Shown here: positions 24,531 to 35,848 of the stretch, piece by piece | Layout of the letters: each line of letters begins with the position of its first letter | Position numbering within the stretch: the first letter of the stretch is position 1 | Origin: Acanthococcus lagerstroemiae | Taxonomy: Eukaryota > Arthropoda > Insecta > Hemiptera > Eriococcidae | Direction of reading: 5' to 3' | Assembly: GCA_031841125.1 (NCBI GenBank) | Contig: CM063109.1 | Location: 24,523,321 to 24,587,320 of the forward strand | DNA length: 64,000 bases | The notes under the pieces: model-generated | Database searches by the model: none | Seen by the model: the letters and a program-made list of their open reading frames with translations, nothing else | What the model was told of the DNA's origin: nothing | Program-made: the position numbers and the translations under genes

Positions 24531-25225
24531 CGGCCCCCCCAAAATGAGGTAGGGGGTTGGAATAACAGCACAAATTCTATTGTAATTTGTGCTAATTGTG
24601 CTCCGAAGTCCCAGAATTTGTGCCGCCTCCCGTGGGTCTACATCTTAATGAAAAGTTTGGGGGGCCAGAGAAATGTTAGCCCCCCCCCCCCAAATGAAGA
24701 TAGGGGGTTGGAATTAGCGGCACAAATTTTATCGTAATTTGTGCTAATTGTGCTCCGAGGTCTCAGAATTTGTGCCGCATTTTCTGGGCTCACAGTCCAG
24801 TGCTCAATTTGGGGGGGGGGGCTGGAAAAATTATGATATTTAAAAATAAACGATCTTCAAAAGGAGAGATTAACTGGTTTCTGCTGTTACCGAATTCATT
24901 TTTCAGGTTCTTTTCACGGTATCTCATATCCTACCCCAATTTTGGGAGGTACACCCATTCTATCCAAAGTTTGGTTGTCTTTGTTCATACTTTTCTTAAA
25001 CTCATGAGGCGAAAGTGCGATAGTTTCAGGCAACGACACTTCTGTTTTTGTGCATCGGATTTGGCAACAATGATACTGAAGAAACCAGTGGTGAAAGTAA
25101 AAATAGTGTGGATATGGGCCACGACCCCCCCTCCCCTCCAGGAAGGGGTGGGGGCTCGGATGTGATGGCACGAATTTTTACCTAATTTGTGCTAAATGTG
25201 CTAGAGGTTCCCACAATTTCCGCCC
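24531..25225 (+). repeat. Subterminal GC-rich units, left arm of the foldback element
   Basis: Units begin with long C-runs and contain ATTTGTGCTAATTGTGCTCC and AATTTGTGCCGC blocks, repeated about every 135-150 bp. A frame starting at 24770 (MCRIFWAHSPVLNLGGGAGK) recurs almost unchanged in the right arm, because the arms are copies. I see no domain in it and do not call it a gene. Confidence 0.7.
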
Positions 25226-25229
25226 CCTT

Positions 25230-26950
25230 CATCAGGCATTTTTATGAGCGAAAAAATTTTCCGACAGTTTCGGTGCCCGGATCCGGCGAAATAGAATCGA
25301 AATGCCGAGACGAATTTAGAACCATCGTCAAAATTGATACACAGGCTCTTTCCAAGCCTCTATAGCCATCGCCCTCATTATAACCACATTTTTGACTGTA
25401 TCTCGGTAACGGAGGGTCAGCGTCTGATTAGGTCGACGAATTCGAACTCAGCGCGAAAAATTGTGTAGGAATTTCTTGTTATCTCATATATTTGTAATTT
25501 CGATATTTTTGAAAATTTCTCCATACACATCAGGCATTTTTTTGGGCGAAAAATTTTCCAAGTGTTTCGGAGCCCGGATCCGGCGAAATAGAATCGAAAT
25601 GCCGAGACGAATTCAGAACCGTCGTCAAAATTGATTCACAAGGCTATTTCTGACCCCGTATAGTCCTCGCCCCCAGTTTAACCACTTTTTGACTGTATCT
25701 CGTCAACGGTGGGTCAGCGTCTGATTTAGTCGATGAATCCGAACTCAGCGCGAAAAATTGAGTAAGAATTTGTTGTTATCTCATCTATTTGGAATTTCAA
25801 AAATTTTGAAAATTTCTCCATACTTTACATCAGGCATTTTTTTGGGCGAGAAAATTTTCCGAGAATTTCGGGGCCCGGATCCGGCGAAATAGGATCGAAT
25901 TGCCGAGACGAATTCAGAACCGTCGTCAAAACTGATTCGCAGGCTATTTCTGACCCAGTGTAGCCACAGCCTTCAGTGTAACCGCATATATGACTGTATC
26001 TCGGCAACGGGGGGTCAGCGCCTGATTTGGTCGTTGAATTCGAACTCAGCGCGAAAAATTGAGTAGGAATTTGTTGTTATCTCATCTGTTTGGAATTTTA
26101 AAAATTTTGAAAATTTCTCCATACTTACATCAGGCTTTTTTTTGGGCGGATAAATTTTCCGAGAGCTTCGGGGCCCGGACCCGGCGACATAGATTCGAAA
26201 TGCCGAGCCGAATTCAGAACAGTCGTCAAAATTGTTTCACAGGCTCTTGCTGACCCAGTATAGGCCCTGCCCCCAGTGTAACCACATTTTTGACTGTATC
26301 TCGGCAACGGAGGACCAGCGCCTGATTTGGTCGACGAATTCGAACTCAGCGCGAAAAATTGAGTCGAAAACAGTCTTTAATTCAAAATTTTTAATTTTTT
26401 CGGATTTTGAAAATTTCTCAAAATTACATCATGTCTTTTTTCGGGCAAAAATATTTTCGGAGAGATTCGGCGTCGGCGCTGGTGCTAGTTACTCAGTTTT
26501 TCGAGACGAATTTGAATCTGTCGTCAAAATTGAGCTGCAGTCATTTTGTCACCCAAATTGACCAATACTTCCAACTATTACGAGTGTATCCCGAGAACGG
26601 AGCGTCCCTGCCGAATTTGAACACCCAATTGAAACTCAGCGTGAAAAATTGGTTCAAAAACAGTCTTTATTTCAACATTTTTGGTCTTTTCGAATTTTGA
26701 AAATTTCTCCATACTATACATCATGTCATTTTTGGGGCCACAAAATTTTTGCTGAGCTTCGGCGTTGGCGCGTGTGCTAATTACTCAATTTTTCGAGGCG
26801 AATTCAAATCCGTTGTCAAAATTGAGCTACACTCATTTTTTCACCCAAATTGACCAATTTTTCCAACGTTTTCGAGGGTATCTTGAGAACGGAGCGTCGC
26901 CGGGAAATCTGAACGCCGAATTCGAACTGATCATAAACAATTAAGTCGAA
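25230..26950 (+). repeat. ~299-bp tandem repeats, forward orientation, about six units
   Basis: Unit starts marked by CATCAGGC or CATCATGTC fall at 25230, 25528, 25829, 26128, 26427 and 26719, spaced 292-301 bp. Conserved blocks include CCCGGATCCGGCGAAATAGA, GCCGAGACGAATTCAGAACC, TGACTGTATCTCGGCAACGG and CGAACTCAGCGCGAAAAATT. The last two units are the most diverged. Confidence 0.88.
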
Positions 26951-27904
26951 GATCTCGGATAATTTTTTCGCCCAAAATAATGCCTGATGTATAGTATGGA
27001 GAAATTTTAAGAATTTTCGAATTTCTAAAATACTGAGATAGCCACCTTATCCTACTAAATGTTTCGCGCCGAGTTCGAATTCGTCGACCAAATCAGGCGC
27101 TGACCCTCCGTTGCCGAGATACAGTCAAAGATGTGGTTACACTGGGGGCGGGGGCTATACTGGGTCAGAAATGGCCTGTGAATCAATTTTGACGACGGTT
27201 CTGAATTCGTCTCGGCATTTAGATTCTATTTCGCCGGGTCCGGGCCCCGAAGCTCTCGGAAAATTTTTTCTCCCAAAAAAATGCCTGATGTGGTACGGAG
27301 CAGTTTTCAAAATTTTCGAAATTCCAAAAACTTTAGATAACAAGAAATTCCTACTCACTTTTTCGCGCTGAGTTCGAATTCGTTGACCAAATCAGGCGCT
27401 GACCCTACGTTTATAAAATACAGTCAAACTTGTGGTTATACTGGGGGCTGGGCTATACGGCGTCAGAAATAGCCTGTGAATCAATTTTGACGACGGTTTT
27501 GAATTCGCCTCGGCATTCCGAATCTATCTCGCCGGGTCCGGGCCACGAAGCTCTCGGAAAATCTTTTCGCGCAAAATAATGCCTGATGTTATATATGATA
27601 TTGAGAAATTTTCATAATTATTTTAGAAATTCCAAATAGATAAGATAACAACAAATTGCTACTCAGTTTTTCGCGTTGAGTTCGAATTCGTCGACCAAAT
27701 CAGGCGCTGACCCTCCGTGGCCGAGATACAGTCAAAAATGAGGTTATACTGGGGGCGGGGACTATACGGGGTCAGAAATAGCCTGTGAATCAATTTTGAC
27801 GACGGTTCTGAAATCGTCTCGGCATTTCGATTCTATTTCGCCAGAAACGGGCCCCAAAGCTCTCCGAAAATTTTTTCGCCCAAAAAAATGCCTGATGTTA
27901 TACA
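26951..27904 (-). repeat. ~299-bp repeats, inverted orientation, inner block
   Basis: The same unit as 25230-26950 but reverse-complemented. Unit ends (GCCTGATG) fall at 26990, 27290, 27588 and about 27897. The orientation switches around 26950-26980, making a second-order inverted repeat within the left arm. Confidence 0.85.
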
Positions 27905-30135
27905 AGGTTAGTCGGTTTTCCTTCCACCATAGGAAAACTAGTTTTTCGCGAAAACAGGTGCACGTTGTTTCACCAGGCGAGCGGTCTCTTTGACAAGAAT
28001 TTCATGGGAAATATTCGGGGAAAACTCCGATGGTTTTTGAAGAATCTTCCGGAAAAATTTTCCAAGTCTCCGAAAAATTTTATCGGAAATCCTGGAGAAA
28101 AATTTCTATTCAGGAGAAATTTGCGATGATTTTCGAAGAATTTCATCGCAAATTCTTAGAAATATTCTCCAATGTTTTCCAAGAAAGTTCATCTGCATTC
28201 TTCGAGAAAATTTCCGGACAATTTTTGAAGAATTTCATACGAAATATTCGAAGAAAAACTCCGATAGTTTCTGATGAATTTCATCGAAAATCTTCTGGAA
28301 AAATGTTCGATAATCTCCGAAGAATTTCATTGTAAATCTTCGGAAAAAATCTCGGATGATTTTTAAGCAATTTCATGGTAAATTTTCGGAAATCTTTAGA
28401 AAAAATCTCTATTTTTTCCCAAAAATCTTTATAAAAATTCTTTGAGAAAATTTCCTGATAATTTTTGGAGAATTTTATCGAAAGCACACTGAGGGAGTAA
28501 CACCGAGAGTTTTGAAGAATTGCACCGAAAATCTTTAGAAAAAACCTTCGATTATTTCCACGTAATTTCATGAAAAATATTCGGGACGATTCCTTTGATT
28601 TTCAAAGATTATTTCCGACGAACTTTATCGAAAATATTAAAGGTAAATTTCTGATCATTTTCAATGAATTCTATCAGACAAATTCTGTCAGAAATGTTAG
28701 CGAAAATCTCCAATCATTCCAAACAATTTTATTAAGAATCATCGAGAAGAATCTCAAATTTTGATGCTTTTCAGAGATTTTCGTCAAACATGCCCAGGGC
28801 AAATCTCCAGTGATTTCTAAGGAATTAATCAGAAGTCTTGGAGAAAAAATGTGATGATATCCGGAGAATTTCATTGGAAATATTCAGAAAAAAGTTCAGT
28901 GTTTTCTAAAGAATTTTCTTGAAAATCTTCGGGAAAATTTTCCGTTAATTTTTAGAAAATTGCATCGGAAATTTTCAGGAAACAACGCTGATGGTGTCCG
29001 AAAAATCTCATCGAAAAATTTTAGAGAAAACTTCCAATGTTTCCAAAGAAAGTTCTTTCTTAAGAAAACCTCCGCAAGAATTAGAGAAGATACTTCTCAA
29101 TGATTTCCGATAAAATCCTCTGGGATGGTTACCGAGTTTTCCTAAAATCTTCCACAAATTTCTCCTGAAACATGCGGATAATGTTTTTCATTGATGTCTG
29201 ATAAAATTCATAGAAAATGATCGGAAATTTACCCTTAATATTGAAATAATCTTTGAAAATCAAAGGAATCGTCCCGAATATTTTTCATGAAATTCCTTGG
29301 AAATAATCGAAGGTTTTTCTGAAGATTTTCGGTACAATTCTTCAAAATTCTTGGCATTATTCCCCGAGGGCGTTCAATAAAATTCTCCAAAAATTATCAG
29401 GAAATTTTCTCAAAGAATTTTCATGAAACTTTTTGGGAAAAAATTGAGATTTTCTCTAAAAATTTCCGATGCGATTTTTCGGAAATTATTGGAAATTTTT
29501 TCTAAAAATTTTAGATGAGATTCTTCGGAAATTATCGGAGCTGCTTTCGGAGAATTTTAAAAATTATCGGAAAATTTTCCTGAAGATTTTTGAGAAAATT
29601 CTTTGGAAAACACTGGACTTTTTTCTGAATATCTTCGATGAAATTCTCCGGAAATCACATTTTTTCTCCAAGATTTCTGATTAATTCCTTAGAAATCATT
29701 GGACATTTTTCTCAAACATTTTTGCCGAAAATCTCTGAGAAGCATCAACAACATTTTTTCTAAAGATATCCTTCAAAAATCATCAGTGATATTTCATGAT
29801 GATTCTTGATAAAATTGTTTGGAATCATTAGAGATTTTTCCTAAAATTTCTGACAAAATTCGCATGAAATCATGTCCGATGAAATTCTTGGATAATTATC
29901 ACAAATTTCTCCTGAATAGGAGATTTTTTTGAAGATTTCCAATGAAAAAATTCTTCAGAGATTTTGGAAAATTTTTGCTGAAGATTCTTGATAAAATTCT
30001 TTAGAAGTCACTGGAGTTTTCCCCGAATATTCCATGAAATTCTTGTCGAAGAGACCGCTCGCCTGGCGAAACAAGGTGCGCCTGGTTTCGTGAAAAACTA
30101 GTTTTCCTATGGCAGAAGGAAAACCGACTAACCCG
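27905..30135. repeat. 2.2-kb inner palindrome built of short degenerate repeats
   Basis: Starts GGTTAGTCGGTTTTCC and ends with its reverse complement. The inner borders also mirror: AGGCGAGCGGTCTCTT at about 27976 and AAGAGACCGCTCGCCT at about 30049. About 100 bp around ATTCGGGACGATTCCTTTG (28579) is matched inverted near 29262. The interior is a degenerate array of ~45-60 bp units containing GAATTTCATCG and GAAAATTTTC motifs, so the open frames in it are not genes. Confidence 0.85.
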
Positions 30136-30361
30136 GTATATATGTAGATAGAAGATCTTAGGCGCTGGGGCTTCAGCCCCCTCAAAGTTTTCGCTCTATT
30201 TCCGCCCCTGAACTTAGGTATTGTAACTTACTTCGCTGTATCACAGTCTTATTTCTTGAATAGAATAATTTTTATTATTATTTATTTTTTTGAATAAAAT
30301 AATTGAAACTAGAGTAGTACTTGAACTTGAAAAACAATTTTCAACTCCCATTCTCGCTTGA

Positions 30362-30781
30362 ACGCGACGTTTTTTCTTCGCTCGTGTGACAGTGAACATA
30401 TTGCATGGAGAGCGAAGAAACCAAAAGCATCTGATATTGGATTCAAAGATACACATCCGCTCTACCTATATTAACGACCATTTAACAAAGAGGTCAGCAA
30501 GTCTCTTCAAGAAAGCGAGAATAGAGGCTAGAAAATACAATTTCAAGGCTGTATGGACCTCGCAAGGAAAAGTTTACGCCAGAAAAGTCAAGAACGGACC
30601 TGCCGTTTTAATAAAGAACGAGAATGATGTTCATTCTCTTCATGAGATAACCAGTAAACGGAAGCACTCATCGTCATCCGCGCAAAATATAAACGGCTCA
30701 TCTCCTGCTGCAGAATGTAACACACCAACTGTACCTATCGAAGACATCCAGACGGCCACCATCGTTCAGCAGGTGAACTGA
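30362..30781 (+). pseudogene. LINE ORF1 C-terminal fragment (Baculo_FP_C-like) inside the foldback element
   Basis: The frame is open from 30362 to TGA at 30779-30781 without an ATG near its start, so it is 5'-truncated. It reads HLILDSKIHIRSTYINDHLT, KARIEARKYNFKAVWTSQGK and VYARKVKNGPAVLIKNENDV. This matches the layout of the FP-type C-terminal domain of insect LINE ORF1 proteins (variants of YINDHLT, VWTSQGKVYARK, NENDVHSL). A Ser/Asn-rich tail follows. It has no frameshift over 140 codons, unlike most relics in the window. Confidence 0.6.
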
Positions 30782-30837
30782 AGACGTATCAACGAATACA
30801 AATACGACCATATGATAGGACAAACCACGCGCCGAGC

Positions 30838-31972
30838 TATTCAAATTTAAACGCAACGTTACTGTGCTCTGTGGCGCCAGAAAATGCAACGATTCGGGGA
30901 GAAAACTTCGATGGTTCTTGAAAAGTTTTATCGAAACTCGTCAGCGGAGATCAGGGCTGTGAACCGGAATAATTAACTTAACGGATTAACGGAAAGATAA
31001 TGTTACCAGAACATAATTAACGGAACGGAACGGAACGTAACGAAAAGAATCAGTCACGGAATACCGAAAACATTTTTACCCGGTAAATAGGTAAATCTTG
31101 GGGTGCGTTCAGATTGAACAAGACGACGCACACTGGGTGAAGGGTGAAGAAACGACTTTTGTGTGATAATTTGACCGCCTTTAGGGCTGCCGTTCCGGCA
31201 ACACGGCATAGTGTGAAACGGGCCTTAGACTCACGTCAGTATCAGTCTATCAGTAGATAACAATATATGTATAGAAGTTCTCAGTTTAACCCTAATGTAT
31301 AGTGAACTAAAGCCCCTTTTGAATTTCGATTTGTAGTTTGCTAAGATAAAAAGTGTATAACAGACACTGGAAATACTGCAGGGTACAGTGTATATATAAG
31401 ACCTATTTCACTACTTATATAATTTACGTAATCTGATCAACACCTGTGTCAGTAGCGTACATGTTCAACGTCCTCTCATCTATCGTGACTAAAAAATGAA
31501 CAACTTTACTTTTTCGCCCTCCCCCCCACCCCCACCGCATATGTTTACCAAATCGGCGCCTCTATACAAATAAAAAATTAGGAAGCTCCACAATATTCAA
31601 ATATTAGTTCCTTGTTCTTCAGTGAAATATAAACGGTTAGAACGAAGCAACGAAGTGGGCGTAATGTGAAATTCTTATTGGTTTATTATCTTAAATTAAC
31701 ATTGGTAACGGATACCTTAACGTAACGTTACCGAAACAATACCGTAACCAGTTGTAACGTTATTTACCGGAACCGTTTACCGGGATGAAGCGGTAATAAT
31801 ACCATGTTAACTTAACTAATCCGTTCCGTTATCACAGCCCTGCCGGAGATTATCGAACATTTTTCCTGACGAGTTTCGATAAAATTTTTCAAGAACCATC
31901 GAAGTTTTCTCCCCGAATCGTTGCATTTTCTGGCGCCACAGAGCACAGTAACGTTGCGTTTAAATTTGAATA
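30838..31972. repeat. Hairpin arms within the foldback element, loop occupied by a hAT
   Basis: Left arm 30838-30943 (TATTCAAATTTAAACGCAAC onward) and right arm about 31867-31972 are reverse complements sharing CTGTGGCGCCAGAAAATGCA and CGATTCGGGGAGAAAACTTC. Without the hAT the two arms would be separated by only about 24 bp. Confidence 0.85.
30952..31842. mobile_element. Non-autonomous hAT element in the hairpin loop
   Basis: The 891-bp element has ends CAGGGCTGTGA and TCACAGCCCTG. Flanking octamers GCGGAGAT (30944-30951) and CCGGAGAT (31843-31850) differ by one base, as expected of an 8-bp hAT duplication. Its ends carry repeated AACGGAACGGAACG-type sequence. No transposase frame is visible. 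Confidence 0.85.
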
Positions 31973-32039
31973 GACGCGGCCATCGTGTGCCCGCTTATTC
32001 ATAATTACCACGCAACATGCCGGGTTTTCCTATATTGCA

Positions 32040-32660
32040 ACGAAAACTGAATAACCCTGTATATGGTATTGAGAAATTTTCATAATTTTAGAAATTCCAA
32101 ATAGATCAGATAACAACAAATTCCTACTCAGTTTTTCGCGTTGAGTTCGAATTCGTCGACCAAATCAGGCGCTGACCCTCCGTGGCCGAGATACAGTCAA
32201 AAATGAGGTTATACTGGGGGCGGGGACTATACGGGGTCAGAAATGGCCTGTGAATCAATTTTGACGACGGTTTAGTATTCGTCTCGGCATTTCGAATATA
32301 TTTCACCGGGTCCGGGCCCCGAAACACTTGGAAAATTTTTCGCCCAAAAAAATGCCTGATATGGAGAAATTTTCAAAAATATCGAAATTACAAATATATG
32401 AGATAACAAGAAATTCCTACTCAAGTTTTCGCGCTGAGTTCGAATTCTTCGACCAAATCAGACGCTGACCCTCCGTTGCCGAGATACAGTGAAAAATGTG
32501 GTTAAACTGGGGGCCGGTGCTATAGGGGGTCCGAAATAGCCTGTGAATCAATTTTGACGACGGTTCTGAATTCGTCTCGGCATTTCGAATCTATTTCGCC
32601 GGGTAGGGGCCCGAAGCTCTCGGAAAATATTTTCGCCCAAAAAAATGCCTGATGTATATT
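32040..32660 (-). repeat. ~299-bp repeats in the right arm
   Basis: Two inverted-orientation units of the same family as 25230-27904, with GCCTGAT marks near 32354-32361 and 32646-32653. They join the subterminal units at about 32665. Confidence 0.85.
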
Positions 32661-33745
32661 TATGGTATGGAACCGCCAATCTTCATTTGGGGGGCCAATA
32701 TGTCTGCGGCCCCCCAAACTTTTCATTAAGATGTAAACCCACGGGAGGCGGCACAAATTCTGGGACTTCAGAGCACAGTTAGCACAAATAAAATACAAAT
32801 TTGTTCCACTATTTTTTAGACCTCACGTTTGCTTGGGAGGTGGCTAGCATTTTACCGGCCCCCCAATCTTATTCGTGAGCTGTAGGTTCAAAGAAGGGGG
32901 CACAAAATGTGGGACCCTTGAGCACAATCAGCACAAATAAAGTACAAGTTAGTGCCACTATTTTCGAGACCCCACCTTTGTTTGGGGGGGGGGGCTAACA
33001 TTTCACCGTCCCTCATTTTATTTTTGGGCTGTAGGTCCAAGGAAGGGGGCAGAAATTGAGGGGGCCTTGAGCACATTTAGCACAAATTAGGTAAAAATTC
33101 GTGCCATCACATCCGAGCCCCCACCCCTTCCTGGGGGGGGGGTCGTGGCCCATATCCACACTATTTTTACTTTCACCACCGGTTTCTTCGTTATCATTGT
33201 TGCCAAATCCGATGCGCAAAAACAGAAGTGTCGTTGCCTGAAACTATCGCACTTTCGCCTCATGAGTTTAAAAAAAGTATGAACAAAGACAACCAAACTT
33301 TGGATAGAATGGGTGTACCTCCCAAAATTGGGGTAGGATATGAGATACCGTGAAAAGAACCTGAAAAATGAATTCGGTAACAGCAGAAACCAGTTAATCT
33401 CTCCTTTTGAAGATCGTTTATTTTTAAATATCATAATTTTTCCAGCCCCCCCCCCCAAATTGAGCACTGGACTGTGAGCCCAGAAAATGCGGCACAAATT
33501 CTGAGACCTCGGAGCACAATTAGCACAAATTACGATAAAATTTGTGCCGCTAATTCCAACCCCCTATCTTTATTTGGGGGGGCCAACATTTCCCTGGCCC
33601 CCCAAACTTTTTATTAAAATGTAGATCCACGGGAGGCGGCACAAATTCTGGGACTTCGGAGCACAATTAGCACAAATTACAATAGAATTTGTGCCGCTAA
33701 TTCCAACCCCCTACCTCATTTTGGGGGGGCCGTAGAAATACAGCC
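32661..33745 (-). repeat. Subterminal GC-rich units, right arm of the foldback element
   Basis: Reverse complement of 24531-25225 but longer, with extra units at about 32820-33100. Recurrent blocks are TTAGCACAAATTA and GGCGGCACAAATTCTGGGAC with G-runs. Confidence 0.75.
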
Positions 33746-33755
33746 CGATAACATA

Positions 33756-34957
33756 GAGCTTGCCACCCAGCGAGATGTCATCGCAGTTGGTCATCTTTAG
33801 GTTTAGTTAGCTGCAAGTCGCTCTCAATAGGTATATAAACTGGTTTTGATTTTTCCAACTCGAATCTTTGAGCTACTTTAACAATAAAGTCCGTTTGACA
33901 TAAGGTCATGAATTTAGAATTTACGTTATAATCAACTTTCATTCCTAAAAAACGGCTTATGGCCCCTTAATCTACAATGTTAAACCAACCCGAGATTTTA
34001 ACCTTAAAAGAGTTAATAAGTGAATCAGAGTCCGAGGCAATTAGTAAGTTGTCAACGTAAATTAACACGTAAATACAGGAGTTATTAGGAAAGAATACAG
34101 GCAACAATCATTTCTGGACTGACAAAATCCAAGCGAGTTCACGAGGAAATCATTGATTCACTGGTTCCAAATTCGTGGTGCCACTTTGAGACCGTAGATG
34201 GCTTTACGGAGTTTACACACCATGTTGTTTCCTGTGACAAATCCAGGTGGCTGCTCCATATATACGTTGTAGTCAATATTACCATGCAAGAAGGCATTTG
34301 ACACGTCCATTTGATGGAGTAGGTATTAACCTCGCTGAACAACCAGGGACATTAGCACTTTAACCGTAGTCATATTAACCACAGGCGAAAATAACAGGTC
34401 AGGAACCTCTTTTTCATCGCATACAACTGCGACCAACTGTGCCTTCAGTTTATTCGGCTTCTCCTGCAGTGCCCACTTGGAACGGAGCACCTTAACTTTG
34501 AAGGGACGAGTTCCCAGACACTAAATGAGTGTATGGAATCGATTTCAGCTTGTTTAGGTATGTCCCATTTGGGATCACGCGGGTTTTCTGCGAGCAATGC
34601 CTCACGGTATTCCAATTGTGACCTCATAGTCCTCAAGGTAAGCGGGTGGTTTTCTTTCTCTTGGACTTCTTCTCGGTTCTGGCCCGGGTGGGTCATTGAT
34701 AAGAGAAATGTCGTTCTCCAGGTCGGAAACCATCTCTTTGTCACTGGCTGCGTTGTCGGCTGTACAACCCTGCACAAACCTCCAGATATACCTACCATGT
34801 ACTTACCTGATTCCTAGGCCAATTGGGTTCTCGTCCAGGAAGGGTTAAATCAGTTCTTATTATTCTCTGTGTTCCAGACTGAACTGAAGTGCCATAAGGC
34901 CGGACCACCTGGTTCTGTGAAGTCACTCGGAGGAGGACCGTCTCTGTTACCATTTTT
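33756..34957 (-). pseudogene. Ty1/copia pol relic (reverse transcriptase region)
   Basis: Minus-strand frames, in order from high to low coordinates, show YREALLAENPRDPKWDIPKQ then [44 protein letters not shown] and YVDNLLIASDSD. These are the successive RT motifs of copia-type polyproteins, including a degenerate YVDD box (YVDN). Several frameshifts, stops and a deletion between the first two blocks show that it is dead. It ends at the right boundary of the giant foldback element. I could not recognise the rest of the copia on the far side at about 24.5 kb. Confidence 0.75.
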
Positions 34958-35149
34958 GGAAGTCATTTATTTTTTAATTATCTACTTAAGTCAATTATGA
35001 TTTATCTGTAACAAAGTTTTTTGTTTTTTTTAACAAAAGCAACGACCGAAAATAATGACTAAAGCGAAAGAACGAGGACAATTTCATAACGAATAGGTAT
35101 TTAATAAATTAACACGAATGACAACCTTTCATGGCCACCCAAGAGGGAG

Positions 35150-35478
35150 TGTTGAAGTGGTAGCACTATAAGGTGGGTAGCCGATACAGTTGCCTGCACT
35201 GGCATATACTTAGTCACGACGCTCCATTGATGCTCTCAATGTACTTTGTAGTTTGTACCTTTTTGTAATGACACGTGAATAATGATGACGTACAACGCTG
35301 TACCTATATTTCATATTATTTACATTACACGATGGTTATTGATACCTGGCTACCTTATTTCATTGGAGTACCTGCGGTATGGTTCGGGGACTCGGGAGTC
35401 GAACCTCCCCCTGCCCTCAGTGTCAACAGAAAAGATAGTTGATGGAAATTTCACCATATTATGTACCTGTTGACTAAC
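35150..35478. repeat. Possible solo or remnant LTR
   Basis: Begins TGTTGAAGTGG and could end at ...GACTAACA (TG...CA), preceded by a purine tract AAGAGGGAG at 35141-35149. It lies beside the copia relic. No second LTR copy was found, so this is tentative. Confidence 0.25.
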
Positions 35479-35848
35479 AAGCTAATCACTGGAACAGAAC
35501 TTTGAAAGTACTAATAGTTCGCTATGTAGGTACTAACTGTAACATTTGTGATCAGCATGTTCACATTGCAAGGACTATGAGAAATAGGGTGGAGTATGGG
35601 GTTTCAGGCTATAACTCAGAATATATTGTTGGGGTTTTCAACCATTTGGAGGGGAAAATTTAGTTACAATGAAAACTATCTATAGTGGAAACGCAACGGA
35701 CCACTTCAAAAATTTCCATACTCACAGATTTTCCACATTATACAAGTTAGTGAACAAAAAAAAAACAAAAAAAAAACAACCGGTCTATACAGTTCTGTTT
35801 CTGTATTACTGATGCATATGTGCTGTACATCTGAACACTACTGGCGAG

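Larger units (their letters stand above)
24514..33745. mobile_element. Giant (~9.2 kb) foldback element with nested palindromes
   Basis: The outer ends are inverted copies: GGCTGTATTTCTACGGCCCC near 24518 and its reverse complement ending at 33745. From there inward at least 600 bp (24514-25140 versus about 33100-33745) match at near identity by eye. CGATAACATA occurs at 24504-24513 and 33746-33755. Either this is a 10-bp duplication with four extra bases at the left end, or the duplication is 9 bp directly next to the TIR with 7 of 9 matching. Inside are ~135-bp GC-rich subterminal units, ~299-bp tandem repeats in both orientations, a 2.2-kb inner palindrome, a LINE ORF1 fragment and a smaller hairpin with a hAT in its loop. 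No transposase gene was found, so it is probably non-autonomous. FB/Galileo-like or MULE-like is possible; assignment is inference. Confidence 0.8.

Noticed and set aside
24770..25165. A 131-codon open frame repeated in the right arm at 33087-33497
   Set aside because: It is duplicated only because the arms are inverted copies. It runs through C/G tracts and has no recognisable domain or start context, so it is not listed as a gene.
28030..29690. Several open frames of 64-101 codons rich in Phe, Lys, Glu and Ile
   Set aside because: They are translations of the degenerate GAATTTTC-type repeat in the palindrome and appear on both strands alike.
35376..35430. tRNA-like 3' half on the minus strand with GAGGTTCGACTCCC
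   Set aside because: A B-box-like loop is present, but no matching D-arm/A box or acceptor stem was found, so neither a tRNA gene nor a SINE is called.
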